Counted from the first letter of the stretch, positions 1-8,612 are shown. The stretch is 64,000 nucleotides of DNA from Haloarcula marismortui ATCC 43049 (GCF_000011085.1 NC_006396.1:744001-808000); one strand, 5' to 3'. Made by a program: numbers and translations. Notes: a model not told the origin generated them from the letters alone.

Positions 1-1
1 T

Positions 2-100
2 CTGGGCGCGGAGTGGACAGAACTGTCCCGGGAGCCCCACGACGGGTTCGATGTCATCGAATACGAACAGGCATCGCCGCGACCGCTCGACGACCTCTGA
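2..100 (+). CDS. C-terminal fragment of a protein cut by the window edge
   Basis: An open frame runs in from the left edge and stops at TGA 98-100. The 32 visible residues are acidic and proline-containing, and end in ASPRPLDDL, a composition typical of haloarchaeal protein tails. No motif is visible, so no function can be assigned. It is on the same strand as the following small zinc-finger gene. Confidence 0.5.
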   Translation: MGAEWTELSREPHDGFDVIEYEQASPRPLDDL

Positions 101-198
101 CTGTTCGCCAGTCAACAAAGCCGCCTGAAACTGTCGGTGGCCTGAAAACCACAGCTGTTAAAGTAATTCAAATGACTACTATCCTGCAGCAACTCGTG

Positions 199-444
199 AT
201 GCTAGACAAAATCAAAAAATCCGTCTCGGATGTACTCTCGGGTGGGAAGGGGCAGTCAGACAACGGACCAGAGGCCGGTGCAGTGACGAACAACCGTGTT
301 CAGGCTAGCTCCGCCGGCGGTGACGGCGCGGCCGACGAACCTGAGTCGAATCTCTACGAGTGTTCGTCCTGTGACTCCGTCTTCGTCGCTATCGACAAAG
401 AGACCTGCTCCTCCTGTCGGACTCCAGTCGAGCAAATCGAATAG
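199..444 (+). CDS. Small zinc-finger protein, uncharacterised
   Basis: A protein of 81 residues. It has a short basic-amphipathic start (MLDKIKKSV), a Gly/Ala/Asp-rich linker and a C-terminal treble of cysteines in two CxxC knuckles (ECSSC and TCSSC, 14 residues apart), which should bind one zinc. Such mini zinc-finger proteins are common in haloarchaea and often have no known role. The start at 199 is preferred because a TATA-like element (GTTAAAG, about 157-163) would place transcription just upstream. An in-frame ATG at 172 is the alternative and adds MTTILQQLV. The function is unknown. Confidence 0.6.
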   Translation: MLDKIKKSVSDVLSGGKGQSDNGPEAGAVTNNRVQASSAGGDGAADEPESNLYECSSCDSVFVAIDKETCSSCRTPVEQIE

Positions 445-631
445 CGGGGGTCGTGGCGACGGATTACGGTGACGGTGGTGCCCGAAAAAGGACTGCTGTC
501 CGTCGCTGTTGCTGGCTGCCTGCGGGCACAACGAGTGCTTCCCACCAGTAGCATGGTCCCGGCCTCTGTGTCAGCGTTCAAGAGAGGACGACCCGATGGT
601 TTTAACCACATGACTCCCGGATGTGCGGGTA

Positions 632-1162
632 ATGGCTTTTGAGGAACTCTTGGAGGACCCCGTCATACAGAAATACCTCCACGAGCTGGTCGGACCGAAA
701 GGGATGCCGGTCGCCGCCGCGCCGCCGGACGGCGAAGTGACCGACGAAGAACTGGCCGAGGAGCTCGGACTCGAACTGAACGACGTTCGCCGAGCGCTAT
801 TTATTCTCTACGAGAACGACCTCGCGACCTATCGTCGGCTCCGCGACGAGGACTCCGGGTGGCTCACGTACCTCTGGACGTTCCAGTACGAGAAGATCCC
901 CGAACAACTGCAAGAGGAGATGCACCGCCTGCTCGACGGCCTCGAAGAGCGCCGCGAGTACGAGCGGGAAAACGAGTTCTACCTCTGTGAGCACTGCGGT
1001 ATCCGCTTCGAGTTCGGCGAGGCAATGGAGTTCGGCTTCGAGTGCCCCGAATGTGGCAATCAAGTCGAGACGATGGAGAACACCCGTCTCGTCACCGCGA
1101 TGGAGAATCGCCTCGAGGAGCTTAGAGACGAACTGAACGCTGACGTGGACGTGGAAGCCTGA
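632..1162 (+). CDS. tfe: Transcription initiation factor TFE, alpha subunit
   Basis: The archaeal homologue of TFIIE-alpha, which assists promoter opening together with TBP, TFB and RNA polymerase. The 176-residue product has an N-terminal winged helix (about residues 1-90, with the helix-turn-helix stretch EELAEELGLELNDVRRAL), a charged linker helix, and a C-terminal zinc ribbon with C119, C122, C138 and C141. Length and domain order are normal for the family. A TATA element at 599-606 lies 27 bp before ATG 632, so the transcript is probably leaderless; this also argues against the upstream in-frame GTG at 623. Its stop overlaps the start of the next gene (TGATG), so the two are translationally coupled. 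Confidence 0.95.
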   Translation: MAFEELLEDPVIQKYLHELVGPKGMPVAAAPPDGEVTDEELAEELGLELNDVRRALFILYENDLATYRRLRDEDSGWLTYLWTFQYEKIPEQLQEEMHRLLDGLEERREYERENEFYLCEHCGIRFEFGEAMEFGFECPECGNQVETMENTRLVTAMENRLEELRDELNADVDVEA

Positions 1163-1836
1163 TGGTCGTTCTCGGTACAAAAGTGTACGTCGCCGGCGAC
1201 GCCCGGGACCGTACGCTCGACGGCCTGCGCTCGATGGTCGGCAACGAACTCGGCGACCTCGACGTGGCGTACGACATCGGCCTCCGTGACGACGACTTCC
1301 CGACGGTGACCCTCGACGGCCCCGACGAGACGGTCGCGAAGAACCTGCTGCGCGAGGAGTTCGGCGAGCTGGTCGCCGACCACGAGGACGGCGAGACGTA
1401 CGTCGGAACGCTCGATAGCTGGGACGAGGACGGCTTCGTCCTCGATGTCGGCTTCGGCCAGACGGTCCGGATTCCGGCCGATGAGCTCGGTCTCGGGCAG
1501 GGGACGCCGTCACAGATCCGGAAACGGTTCGGACTGGTCCAGCACCTTCCGCTCCGGTTCGTCCCCGGCGACCCTGCAAGCCTTGCAGAGGTTGAGCAGG
1601 ACCGCCTGTACGAGTGGAGCCGTGGCAACAACGGTCGCATCAACGCGAACAGCGTGACACGCTCGGAAGCGCGTGCGACGGTCAACCGCGCCGGCCACGC
1701 ACAGGATATCGTCACTGTCGAACGTATCGGCCTGTTAGAACAGAGCATCATCTGCAACCCGGACACCGACCCGCCGGGGCTGCTCGCCGACATCGGGCAG
1801 TATATGCCGTCGGAGCTGCTGGCAATCGTGCCCTGA
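1162..1836 (+). CDS. DUF2110 family protein
   Basis: A 224-residue acidic protein without signal peptide or membrane segments, matching the archaeal DUF2110 family as I recall it. The central part (GETYVGTLDSWDEDGFVLDVGF, then basic residues) has the look of an S1/OB-like beta barrel, and the C-terminal part carries RNA-binding-style positions (SRGNNGRINANSVTRSEARATVNRAG). The biochemical function is unknown. The gene overlaps tfe by one base, so it belongs to the same transcript and may work in transcription or RNA handling. That role is inference from context only. Confidence 0.75.
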   Translation: MVVLGTKVYVAGDARDRTLDGLRSMVGNELGDLDVAYDIGLRDDDFPTVTLDGPDETVAKNLLREEFGELVADHEDGETYVGTLDSWDEDGFVLDVGFGQTVRIPADELGLGQGTPSQIRKRFGLVQHLPLRFVPGDPASLAEVEQDRLYEWSRGNNGRINANSVTRSEARATVNRAGHAQDIVTVERIGLLEQSIICNPDTDPPGLLADIGQYMPSELLAIVP

Positions 1837-1845
1837 TTTCGAGCT

Positions 1846-2628
1846 ATGAAACGCCGCCACCTCCTGTTGGTTGCCGTTCTCGCACTGGTCGCCCTTTCGG
1901 GCTGTACCGGCTTCTTCGGCTCCGAAGAGGTCGACCCGGAGCGGCTGAACGAGAACGCGAGCTACGACTGGAACACCTCAGCTGACGGGACCATCGTCAT
2001 TGAGGAGTCCAAATACACCGCCGTCTACGCCGTCGAAAACGAGACGACGTTCGATGTGTACACCGTCGACGGCCTCGGGCGCGAGCGGAGTGTCCCTATC
2101 AGTGCGCTTCGGTTCCGGTACGAGAACGGGACTGTCGTTAGCGCTGCCAACTCCTCGCTGAGCGCTTCAGAGAGCCGCCAGCGAACGACTGTCAATCTCT
2201 CCGGGAACGTCTCCGGAAAGGTGGGCTACTCGGTCGCGCGGACCGGCAAGCGCTTCGCCTCCCCGACACTCGTCGAAGACGGCTCGTACACGGTCGTACT
2301 CCCGCCCAACACCGGAGCCGGGATTCCGTTCCTCTCGCGAATCAGCCCGGGAGGCTACGAGTCGGAGACCGTCGACGGCCAGCAGGTCATCCGCTGGGAC
2401 GAGGTGACCTCCGACCAGATTGTCGTCCGGTACTACCTTGACCGCGACCTGTGGCTGTTCGGCGGCCTGTCGGCCATCGCCATCGCTATCGGCGTTGTGG
2501 GGACGCTGTACTACTACCGACAGCTACAGGCGGTGATTCGCCGACGCCAGGAAGCGGGCATCGACCTCGAAGAGGACGACGGTGACGACGACCCGCGGGA
2601 CCGCGGGCCACCGCCGGGGATGCGCTGA
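1846..2628 (+). CDS. DUF5803-type membrane-anchored lipoprotein
   Basis: A 260-residue exported protein. The N-terminus has a basic start, a hydrophobic stretch and the lipobox ALSGC, with the lipidated cysteine at residue 20. A beta-rich extracellular domain follows, then one transmembrane helix (roughly residues 202-224), a short basic stop and a highly acidic tail ending GPPPGMR. This dual anchoring matches the haloarchaeal DUF5803 family as I recall it. It lies 9 bp after the DUF2110 gene on the same strand. The function is unknown. Confidence 0.7.
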   Translation: MKRRHLLLVAVLALVALSGCTGFFGSEEVDPERLNENASYDWNTSADGTIVIEESKYTAVYAVENETTFDVYTVDGLGRERSVPISALRFRYENGTVVSAANSSLSASESRQRTTVNLSGNVSGKVGYSVARTGKRFASPTLVEDGSYTVVLPPNTGAGIPFLSRISPGGYESETVDGQQVIRWDEVTSDQIVVRYYLDRDLWLFGGLSAIAIAIGVVGTLYYYRQLQAVIRRRQEAGIDLEEDDGDDDPRDRGPPPGMR

Positions 2629-2709
2629 GGTCGGACCGAAAGCGCAATTGGACGCCTTTCGCAGACGCTAACCGGGTCACTTTTTCGCATCGGGCGTGCA
2701 CAAACGGCT

Positions 2710-3552
2710 ATGAGCAACGGGTGGTTCGCCGGGCTGGACCCGGACGACGACGCGGCCGCTGTCGAACAGATAGAGGCCGGGCGAGCCGACACGCCGGAGG
2801 ACTGGCCACAGCAGGCCGTCGAGGCAGGGTTCGCCGACGACGAGGCGGCCTACTACGACCGTCTGCACGAGGTGACGATGGCGGCCACCAGCGCGGCGGT
2901 CGCCGAACAGGAGGGCGCTGACGACCAGCAACTCGTCCACGCAGTGCGGGCGATGGCTGACTGCGAGCGGACGGCGAACGAACTCGCCGAACGGGTCGCT
3001 GAATGGGGCGGGAGCCGACACGGTGACAGCGGGAGCGGCGTCGAGTATGCCCGCTCGCTGGCCGACCGAGAAGATGAGGACGAAGGGGACCGCGCGCTCC
3101 GGTCGCTCGCCGAGCAGACGGCCGCGCTGGCCGACGAGGCGGACTCAATCCGGGCGTACATCGAGCGGACCGCGCCCGCCGTCGCGCCGAATCTCTCGAT
3201 GCTGGCCGGACCCGTGCTTGCAGCCCGACTTATTTCACTGGCCGGCGGGCTCGAAGCGCTGGCGAAGAAACCGAGCGGGACAGTGCAGGTTCTCGGTGCG
3301 GAAGACGCGCTCTTTGCCCACCTCAAAGGGTCGGCCCCGTCACCGAAACACGGCGTCATCTTCACCCACGAGTACGTGCGCGGGACCCGCCGGGAGGACC
3401 GCGGGTCGGCTGCGCGGGCATTTGCGGGGAAGCTCTCGATTGCCGCCCGCATCGACCACTACAGCGGCGACCGCCGGCCAGACCTGCAGGTGGAACTTGA
3501 CGAGCGCATCGAACGGATTCAGGCACGAGCCGAGGAGGGGGACGACGAATGA
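2710..3552 (+). CDS. nop5: NOP5/NOP56-type rRNA-processing protein
   Basis: The scaffold of the archaeal C/D-box ribonucleoprotein, which brings fibrillarin to L7Ae-bound guide RNAs for 2'-O-methylation of rRNA and tRNA. The 280-residue protein has an N-terminal fibrillarin-docking region, a coiled-coil middle (about 70-150, interrupted by a short Gly/Ser/Asp insert at 101-110), and the Nop domain at about 155-220. The signature there is APNLSMLAGPVLAARL, followed by GAEDALFAHLKG and HGVIFTH. It is shorter than many archaeal Nop5 proteins because the N-terminal part is reduced. Its end overlaps the fibrillarin start (ATGA), as usual for this pair. Confidence 0.93.
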   Translation: MSNGWFAGLDPDDDAAAVEQIEAGRADTPEDWPQQAVEAGFADDEAAYYDRLHEVTMAATSAAVAEQEGADDQQLVHAVRAMADCERTANELAERVAEWGGSRHGDSGSGVEYARSLADREDEDEGDRALRSLAEQTAALADEADSIRAYIERTAPAVAPNLSMLAGPVLAARLISLAGGLEALAKKPSGTVQVLGAEDALFAHLKGSAPSPKHGVIFTHEYVRGTRREDRGSAARAFAGKLSIAARIDHYSGDRRPDLQVELDERIERIQARAEEGDDE

Positions 3553-4181
3553 CCCTTCCATCCGGCGTTGAGCGCCACGACTTCGGCGGTGAGACGAGTC
3601 TCGCCACACAGGGACAGCCGGTGTACGGCGAGCGGACGGACGGTGACTGGCGGCGGTGGGACCCCCACCGCTCGAAGCTCGGTGCGATGCTTGCGCACGG
3701 AATGGACACCGGCCTCGGCGGCGGCGAGACAGTGCTGTACCTCGGTGCGGCAGCCGGGACGACCGTGAGCCACGTCGCTGATTTCGGCGGGCCGACTTAC
3801 GCCGTCGAGTTCGCGCCCCGACCGGTGCGGGAACTGCTGGACGCCGCGGAGAGCCGGCGAAACCTCTTTCCGCTGCTCAAGGACGCACGCAAGCCTGAGA
3901 GCTACGCCCACGTCGTCGAACCGGTCGACGTGGTTGTACAGGATGTGGCAACCAGAGGGCAGGCCCGGGTGGCGACACTCAACAAACAGTTCCTGACCGA
4001 CGACGGTCGGCTGCTCGCGGCTATCAAAGCCCGGAGCGAGGACGTGACTGCCGACCCCGACGCCGTGTTCGACAGCGTGCGTGCGGAACTCAGCGCCGAG
4101 TACGAACTGCTGGAGACGGCGCGACTGGACCCGTATCACGAGGACCATCTCGGTATCGTCGCTCGGCCCCGCAAGGACTGA
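3549..4181 (+). CDS. flpA: Fibrillarin-like rRNA/tRNA 2'-O-methyltransferase
   Basis: The S-adenosylmethionine-dependent catalytic subunit of the C/D-box ribonucleoprotein. The 210-residue protein shows the fibrillarin N-terminal region (PVYGERTDGDWRRWDPHRSKL) and the SAM-binding loop VLYLGAAAGTT at residues 62-72. Further on are the acidic strand YAVEF, the motif DARKPESY, VVQDVA and a lysine-containing strand near AAIKARS, which fit the catalytic K-D-K-H arrangement of the family. It overlaps nop5 by four bases, so the two are made together. Confidence 0.94.
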   Translation: MTLPSGVERHDFGGETSLATQGQPVYGERTDGDWRRWDPHRSKLGAMLAHGMDTGLGGGETVLYLGAAAGTTVSHVADFGGPTYAVEFAPRPVRELLDAAESRRNLFPLLKDARKPESYAHVVEPVDVVVQDVATRGQARVATLNKQFLTDDGRLLAAIKARSEDVTADPDAVFDSVRAELSAEYELLETARLDPYHEDHLGIVARPRKD

Positions 4182-4288
4182 CGCGGGACCTCTTGTTCAC
4201 GCGAGTCACGTCAGGATGGAATCCAGTTGTGCGGGCTGAGCGGGCGGGGACGGAAGGCTTTAGCGGGTCGATTCCGATGTGCTGATTA

Positions 4289-5368
4289 ATGGACGCGACG
4301 GGTTCTGCCGAGCATTTTACCCGGATGGGGACGCTCGGCATCGAAGAAGAGTTCTACGTCGTCGACGAGTTCGGTCGCCCAACGTCTGGCACGGACGAAC
4401 TCGTCTACGAGACGGAGCCACCAGCGGTTCTTGACGGGCGGCTCGACCACGAACTGTTCAAGTGCGTTATCGAGACGCAGACGCCGCGTATCGACGACCC
4501 GGCGAACGCCGGTGACCACCTCCGGTCAGTCCGGGACGCGCTGGTCGACCACGCCGAAGCGAACGGGTTCGGTATCGCCGCAGCGGGCCTGCACCCGCTG
4601 GCGAAGTGGCGCGAACTCGAACACGCCGAGAAACCGCGCTACAAGTCACAGCTGGACCGTATTCAGTACCCACAGCACCGCAACACGACCGCGGGGCTGC
4701 ACGTCCACGTCGGCGTTGACGACGCCGACAAGGCCGTCTGGGTGGCAAACGAGCTTCGCTGGCATCTCCCACTGATGCTCGCGTTGTCGGCCAACTCCCC
4801 GTACTGGAACGGCTTCGACACCGGGCTGCAGTCCGCCCGCGGGAAGATATTCGAGGCCCTGCCCAACACCGGAATGCCGACAACCTTCGACGATTACGAC
4901 GCCTTCGAGACCTACGAACAGCGGATGCTCGAAACCGGGAGCATCGACGACCGCGGCGAGCTCTGGTTCGACGTGCGGCCCCACTCCGGCCACGGCACTG
5001 TCGAGGTACGGGCCCCGGACGGGCAGGCCGACCCGGACCGGGTACTGGCCTTCGTTGAGTACGTCCACGAACTCGTTGTCGACCTCGCTGAGCGCTACGA
5101 GGATGGTGAGTCCGGTCGACGGCTCCGCCGGGAGTTCCTCGACGAGAACAAGTGGCGCGCGATTCGCCACGGCCAGTCCGCGGAGCTGCTGTCGCGTGAC
5201 CTCTCAACGACGCGCTCGGTGGAGGAACTGGTCGAAATCGAGAGCGACCGTCTGGGGGTCGATGGGCTGTGGGAGCTGTACCACCGCGAAAGCGGCGCCG
5301 AGCGACAGCGCCGGCTTCGGTCGGAAGAGGGGGTCATGGCGCTTGCAGACTCACTGCGACTGTCCTGA
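4289..5368 (+). CDS. gshA: Glutamate-cysteine ligase (gamma-glutamylcysteine synthetase), GCS2 type
   Basis: Makes gamma-glutamylcysteine from glutamate, cysteine and ATP. Haloarchaea use gamma-glutamylcysteine itself as the main low-molecular-weight thiol and lack glutathione. The 359-residue protein begins with the GCS2-family core [13 protein letters not shown] (residues 14-26, with the Mg/ATP-site glutamates). It also carries the conserved [23 protein letters not shown] and [20 protein letters not shown] blocks. A TATA element (GCTTTA, 4257-4262) lies about 28 bp before the ATG, so the message is probably leaderless. The gene stands alone. Confidence 0.9.
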
Positions 5369-5479
5369 CGAAGGGTGTCGCCTGGGGCCGGAACGGATTG
5401 GTCGTTTCTAGACAGGGACTGGAGAGCCGGGGCAAGGGTTTTTATCCAGCTGTAGCTTTTGTCCTCACAGAGACAACGC

Positions 5480-6043
5480 ATGTCTGCAGACGACAACGAC
5501 CACGACGAGCTTGAGGACACAGACGATGTCCGGGACCGAATCGAGCAGGAGGCAGACCGCGCGGTCGAGCAGTTCGACGAAGGAATTGTCGACTTGCTGG
5601 CGTGGGTCCTCGACACGGAGACGCGGGCGCGGATCTACGTCCACCTGCGACAGCAGCCCGAAAGCACCAGCGAGGAGATAGCCGAAGGGACCGGCCTGTA
5701 TCCGAGCACTGTCCGCGAGGCCCTGGCCGCGCTCACCGAGGAGGAGATCGTGACCCGCCAGAAGCGTGAGAGCGACGGCGCAGGCAACAATCCCTACGAG
5801 TACAGCGCCATTTCGCCGAGCGACCTCGTCAACACTATCGTCGGTGACATCCAGTCGGAACTGAACACGGTGTTCAACCTTGACGACCACATCGGCGGCG
5901 AGACGACACTGGAACCCGACAACGAGCCAGTGACGATTTCCGTCGAAGATGCGAACGATGACGCGACCGACGCCGACGCGAGCGAGGCCACTGGTGACGA
6001 CGGAGACGAGTCCGAAGACGGCAACGACGACGCCGACGTGTAA
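5480..6043 (+). CDS. Winged-helix transcriptional regulator
   Basis: A 187-residue cytosolic protein. After an acidic start (MSADDNDHDELED) comes a winged-helix domain at about residues 40-110: LLAWVLDTETRARIYVHLRQ, then the helix-turn-helix TSEEIAEGTGLYPSTVREALAALTEEEIVTRQ. A linker and a very acidic C-terminal tail follow. This is the ArsR/TrmB-like architecture common in haloarchaea, but no effector domain is visible, so the ligand and targets are unknown. The ATG at 5480 is preferred over an in-frame start at 5459, since the latter adds an atypical arginine-rich leader. Confidence 0.75.
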   Translation: MSADDNDHDELEDTDDVRDRIEQEADRAVEQFDEGIVDLLAWVLDTETRARIYVHLRQQPESTSEEIAEGTGLYPSTVREALAALTEEEIVTRQKRESDGAGNNPYEYSAISPSDLVNTIVGDIQSELNTVFNLDDHIGGETTLEPDNEPVTISVEDANDDATDADASEATGDDGDESEDGNDDADV

Positions 6044-6113
6044 TCAAACTCGGCTCCAACAGGCTGTTTCACAAGTCGATATTACTAAACCTACCCGTGC
6101 CGTTGCCCGGGAT

Positions 6114-6602
6114 ATGAATGTCGCGCTGGGGGGAACGTTCGACCCGATTCACGACGGACACCGCGCGCTGTTCGAACGCGCATTCGAACTCGGGGACGTG
6201 ACAGTTGGCCTCACCAGCGACGACCTCGCGCCGAAGACACGCCACGACCAGCGCCACGTTCGCCCGTTCAGCGAACGGCAATCCGCACTCGCCGACGAAC
6301 TCGCGGCGCTCGCCACCGATCTGGAGCGCGAATGGGAGGTCCGGGAGCTCACCGAGCCGACCGGTATCGCCACGGAGCCGCAGTTCGACACGCTCGTCGT
6401 CTCGCCAGAGACGGAGACCGGCGGCCGCCGCATCAACGAAATCCGCGAGGAGCGAGGCCACGACCCGCTCGAAATCGAAGTCGTTCCGCACGTCCGCGCC
6501 GCGGACGGCGACATCATCTCTTCGACCCGGATCGTTGAGGGCGAAATCGACGAACACGGTAATCTCACGCCGAACCGCACCGGCCGCCAGAACATTTCGT
6601 AG
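6114..6602 (+). CDS. coaD: Phosphopantetheine adenylyltransferase (archaeal type)
   Basis: Catalyses ATP + 4'-phosphopantetheine to dephospho-CoA, the fourth step of coenzyme A synthesis. The 162-residue protein starts directly with the nucleotidyltransferase core GGTFDPIHDGH (residues 6-16, the T/HxGH family signature). It has the second family motif ISSTRIVEGEID near the C-terminus and ends in a basic tail. Length is typical. It lies 70 bp after the winged-helix regulator and has its own AT-rich upstream region. PanB, an earlier enzyme of the CoA route, is at 10.6 kb. Confidence 0.9.
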   Translation: MNVALGGTFDPIHDGHRALFERAFELGDVTVGLTSDDLAPKTRHDQRHVRPFSERQSALADELAALATDLEREWEVRELTEPTGIATEPQFDTLVVSPETETGGRRINEIREERGHDPLEIEVVPHVRAADGDIISSTRIVEGEIDEHGNLTPNRTGRQNIS

Positions 6603-6911
6603 TTACCAGCCCGGCGCTTCCAGCCCGGCTGTCTCCAGCAGGTCCTTCCAGCGCTGTTGAATCGTTAACCGAGAGACGTCTGTCGCCTCCGCGACGGCCG
6701 ACTGTGACCGCTCCTCACCGGCGACCAGCGCACCAACGTACACACTGGCCGCCATTGTCGCCTGTTTGGACCGGTCCTCCTCCGGAACTGTCGAGAGGAA
6801 CAGGTCAACTGCGTGGGACCGCGCCGCCGTCCCGAGGTCGAGCCTGTCCGACGCCGCTTCGATGTCGGAGAGCCACTCATCGTGCTCGATTCGGTCGCTG
6901 GCGCGGTACAT
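6603..6911 (-). CDS. TFB-like single-cyclin-fold protein
   Basis: A 102-residue helical protein resembling one cyclin repeat of transcription factor B. Its C-terminal part (KQATMAASVYVGALVAGEERSQSAVAEATDVSRLTIQQRWKDLL) follows the pattern of the second cyclin repeat, whose helix-turn-helix reads the BRE. It lacks the zinc ribbon, B-finger and first cyclin fold of real TFB, so it cannot recruit polymerase in the normal way. Its stop abuts the end of coaD on the opposite strand. It could be a small DNA-binding regulator or competitor of TFB. The role is unproven. Confidence 0.7.
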   Translation of the reverse strand: MYRASDRIEHDEWLSDIEAASDRLDLGTAARSHAVDLFLSTVPEEDRSKQATMAASVYVGALVAGEERSQSAVAEATDVSRLTIQQRWKDLLETAGLEAPGW

Positions 6912-6997
6912 ACCAAGTCGTTGGTCCCCATCCTATCTAAACCTTCGTCGCCCGCAAGCGAAGGGTTCTTTATTCCAACACGGATAGCGACTGATGC

Positions 6998-7082
6998 GCG
7001 CGGGTTGCCGAGCCAGGCCAAAGGCGTAGCGCTTAGGACGCTATCCCGTAGGGGTCCGCCGGTTCGAATCCGGTCCCGCGCA
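6998..7082 (+). tRNA. tRNA-Leu (anticodon UAG)
   Basis: An 85-nt class II tRNA without intron. Acceptor strands GCGCGGG (6998-7004) and CCCGCGC (7075-7081) pair perfectly, with discriminator A at 7082. The D arm is GCC/GGC. The anticodon stem is TAGCG/CGCTA with loop CTTAGGA, which gives anticodon UAG (reads CUA). A long variable arm (TCCCGTAGGGG) and the T arm GCCGG-TTCGAAT-CCGGT follow. CCA is not encoded. The 3' end is repeated three more times downstream. Confidence 0.95.
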
Positions 7083-7420
7083 CTTCTCGACTCGAACAAC
7101 GCGTGAGAGTCGTGAATGCGGAATGAGGATTCGAAGCACGGAACGAGCGAACGGAGTGAGCGACGTTCAGGCGGTTCGAATCCGGTCCCGCGCATTCTTG
7201 CTGCGAGCAACACGCGAGCAGCAGAATCGTCAGCGGATTCCGAACCCTGGAAGACGAGTGAAACGAGTCTTCCTCCGGTTCGAATCCGGTCCCGCGCATA
7301 TTCTGTCCGAATAATAGTGAGGACGAATAGCGGCTGGAGCGAATTCGAGCCCTGCAAGGAACGCACAGCGAACTGCTGTGAGCGAGCATTTCTTGCTCTG
7401 GTTCGAATGCGGTCCCACAC
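7059..7420 (+). repeat. Tandem array of tRNA-Leu 3'-end copies separated by hairpins
   Basis: The last 24 nt of the tRNA-Leu gene (7059-7082; core GGTTCGAATCCGGTCCCGC) recur at 7171-7194 and 7275-7298. A degenerate copy (GGTTCGAATGCGGTCCCAC) is at 7400-7418. Spacings are 112, 104 and about 124 nt. Between copies, each spacer carries a first hairpin right after the tRNA end and a second inverted repeat just before the next copy. The remaining spacer sequence is recognisably related (GATTCGAAGC / GATTCCGAACCC / GAATTCGAGCCC). This looks like stacked attachment-site remnants at a tRNA integration hotspot. No integrase gene is present. Confidence 0.85.
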
Positions 7421-7530
7421 GGTCTTGTTACAAACGCGGGCGAGAGACGCCGGCCAGATTCTCACACCGCAGGAATCACAGCTGCCGCTTATAATGAGTG
7501 TTGGCGTTGTCTCAAAATGAGGGACTGACG

Positions 7531-7719
7531 ATGTCAGTGTACGACCCACTCCGTGACTCGTCTGCTCGCCCCGCAGGATCGACTCGGTTCGACTATGCGG
7601 TTGACGACGCGGACAATCCGACCGAGCTCACCGTCTTCAGCGAACAGGACGATGAGCTCCCAACCCACTGGATTTCGGTCGACATCGAACACGCCGTCGC
7701 GCTCGATGAGATGCGGTGA
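7531..7719 (+). CDS. Small haloarchaeal protein, DUF7511-like
   Basis: A 62-residue acidic protein (MSVYDPLRDSS to VDIEHAVALDEMR). The ending, a THWISVDIE stretch followed by ALDEMR, resembles a family of short haloarchaeal proteins I remember as DUF7511; I am not certain of the number. It has no membrane segment or cysteine motif. It lies between the tRNA 3'-end array and the second tRNA-Leu gene, so it may be cargo left by an integrated element. The ATG at 7531 is preferred to an in-frame GTG at 7498. Function unknown. Confidence 0.55.
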   Translation: MSVYDPLRDSSARPAGSTRFDYAVDDADNPTELTVFSEQDDELPTHWISVDIEHAVALDEMR

Positions 7720-7855
7720 GCGAGGGGTGGGCTCGCTCAGGTCGCGTCTGTCGATTTCTTGACGACAGAATGGACAGCGAACGCTCTGGAAGCGTTGTGT
7801 CCGAAGTAAGTTTGCGTGGGTGCAGTCCCAAGGGAATGCACCTGCACTCCGAGAG

Positions 7856-7940
<85 letters not shown>

Positions 7941-8071
7941 GCGCTCTGTCTGAGTGCATTCAACTGTTCCCGGTGGGTAAATAAAAGCGCTTTCGTTTGG
8001 ACCCGCCCCGGGAGGGTGTGACACTCGGTCGAACCGGACGTTTGAAATATCACGAAACCGCTACGGGGGGC

Positions 8072-8575
8072 ATGGCCAAATACTCGACCGGCAGTGGTGG
8101 CGATAGCGCCGGCGGGAGCTGTGAGCTCTGCGGTAGCGACGGCGGCGACCTCCAGACCGCGAACGTCGCTGGTGCGACCCTCCAAGTGTGTGACAGCTGT
8201 GCGCGTGACCACGGGGAAAACGAGCGAACGACAGGCAATGACAGCTCGCGCGACGAACAGAACCGGAAACGCAAAGCCGCACAGAACGCGGCGAAGCTGC
8301 AGGACGCGCAACGAGCCGATACGTCGCACTGGGAGGACGGCGCTGACTACGACGATGACCAGCTCCCGTATCTGGTCAGTAAGTACGGCGAGCGCGTAAC
8401 GGAGGCGCGACAGGACGAGGGACTCCAGACGAGTGAGCTGGCCGAGGAACTCGATCTTGACGACGCAGACATCCTCGCTGTCGAGCAGGGGCGCGCGACG
8501 CAAGCGAACGTCGGCGGCTCGACAATCAAGGCGCTTGAGCAGTACCTCGACATCGACCTCGTCGAGTCCAACTGA
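8072..8575 (+). CDS. mbf1: Multiprotein bridging factor MBF1-type HTH protein
   Basis: A 167-residue archaeal MBF1 protein. An N-terminal zinc ribbon (C17, C20, C40, C43) is followed by a charged linker and a Cro/C1-type helix-turn-helix at about residues 100-155 ([33 protein letters not shown]...). In eukaryotes MBF1 bridges TBP and activators; in archaea it associates with ribosomes and its role is unsettled. The chosen ATG follows a TATA-like stretch (TTGAAATA, about 8041-8048) by roughly 27 bp and gives the family's usual MxKY start. An upstream GTG is rejected. Confidence 0.9.
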   Translation: MAKYSTGSGGDSAGGSCELCGSDGGDLQTANVAGATLQVCDSCARDHGENERTTGNDSSRDEQNRKRKAAQNAAKLQDAQRADTSHWEDGADYDDDQLPYLVSKYGERVTEARQDEGLQTSELAEELDLDDADILAVEQGRATQANVGGSTIKALEQYLDIDLVESN

Positions 8576-8612
8576 CCCCGGATATTTTGCCGACTCCGGT
8601 GTAACGGCCGGT

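Noticed and set aside
145-163. ACCACAGCTGTTAAAG near the left edge resembling the sugar-promoter motif
   Set aside because: It matches only part of the 17-mer and lies before an unrelated small zinc-finger gene, so chance similarity is more likely.
7059-7420. Regular repeats that could suggest a CRISPR array
   Set aside because: The repeat is the 3' end of an adjacent tRNA gene, spacers are 80-100 nt and mutually related, and no cas gene is present.
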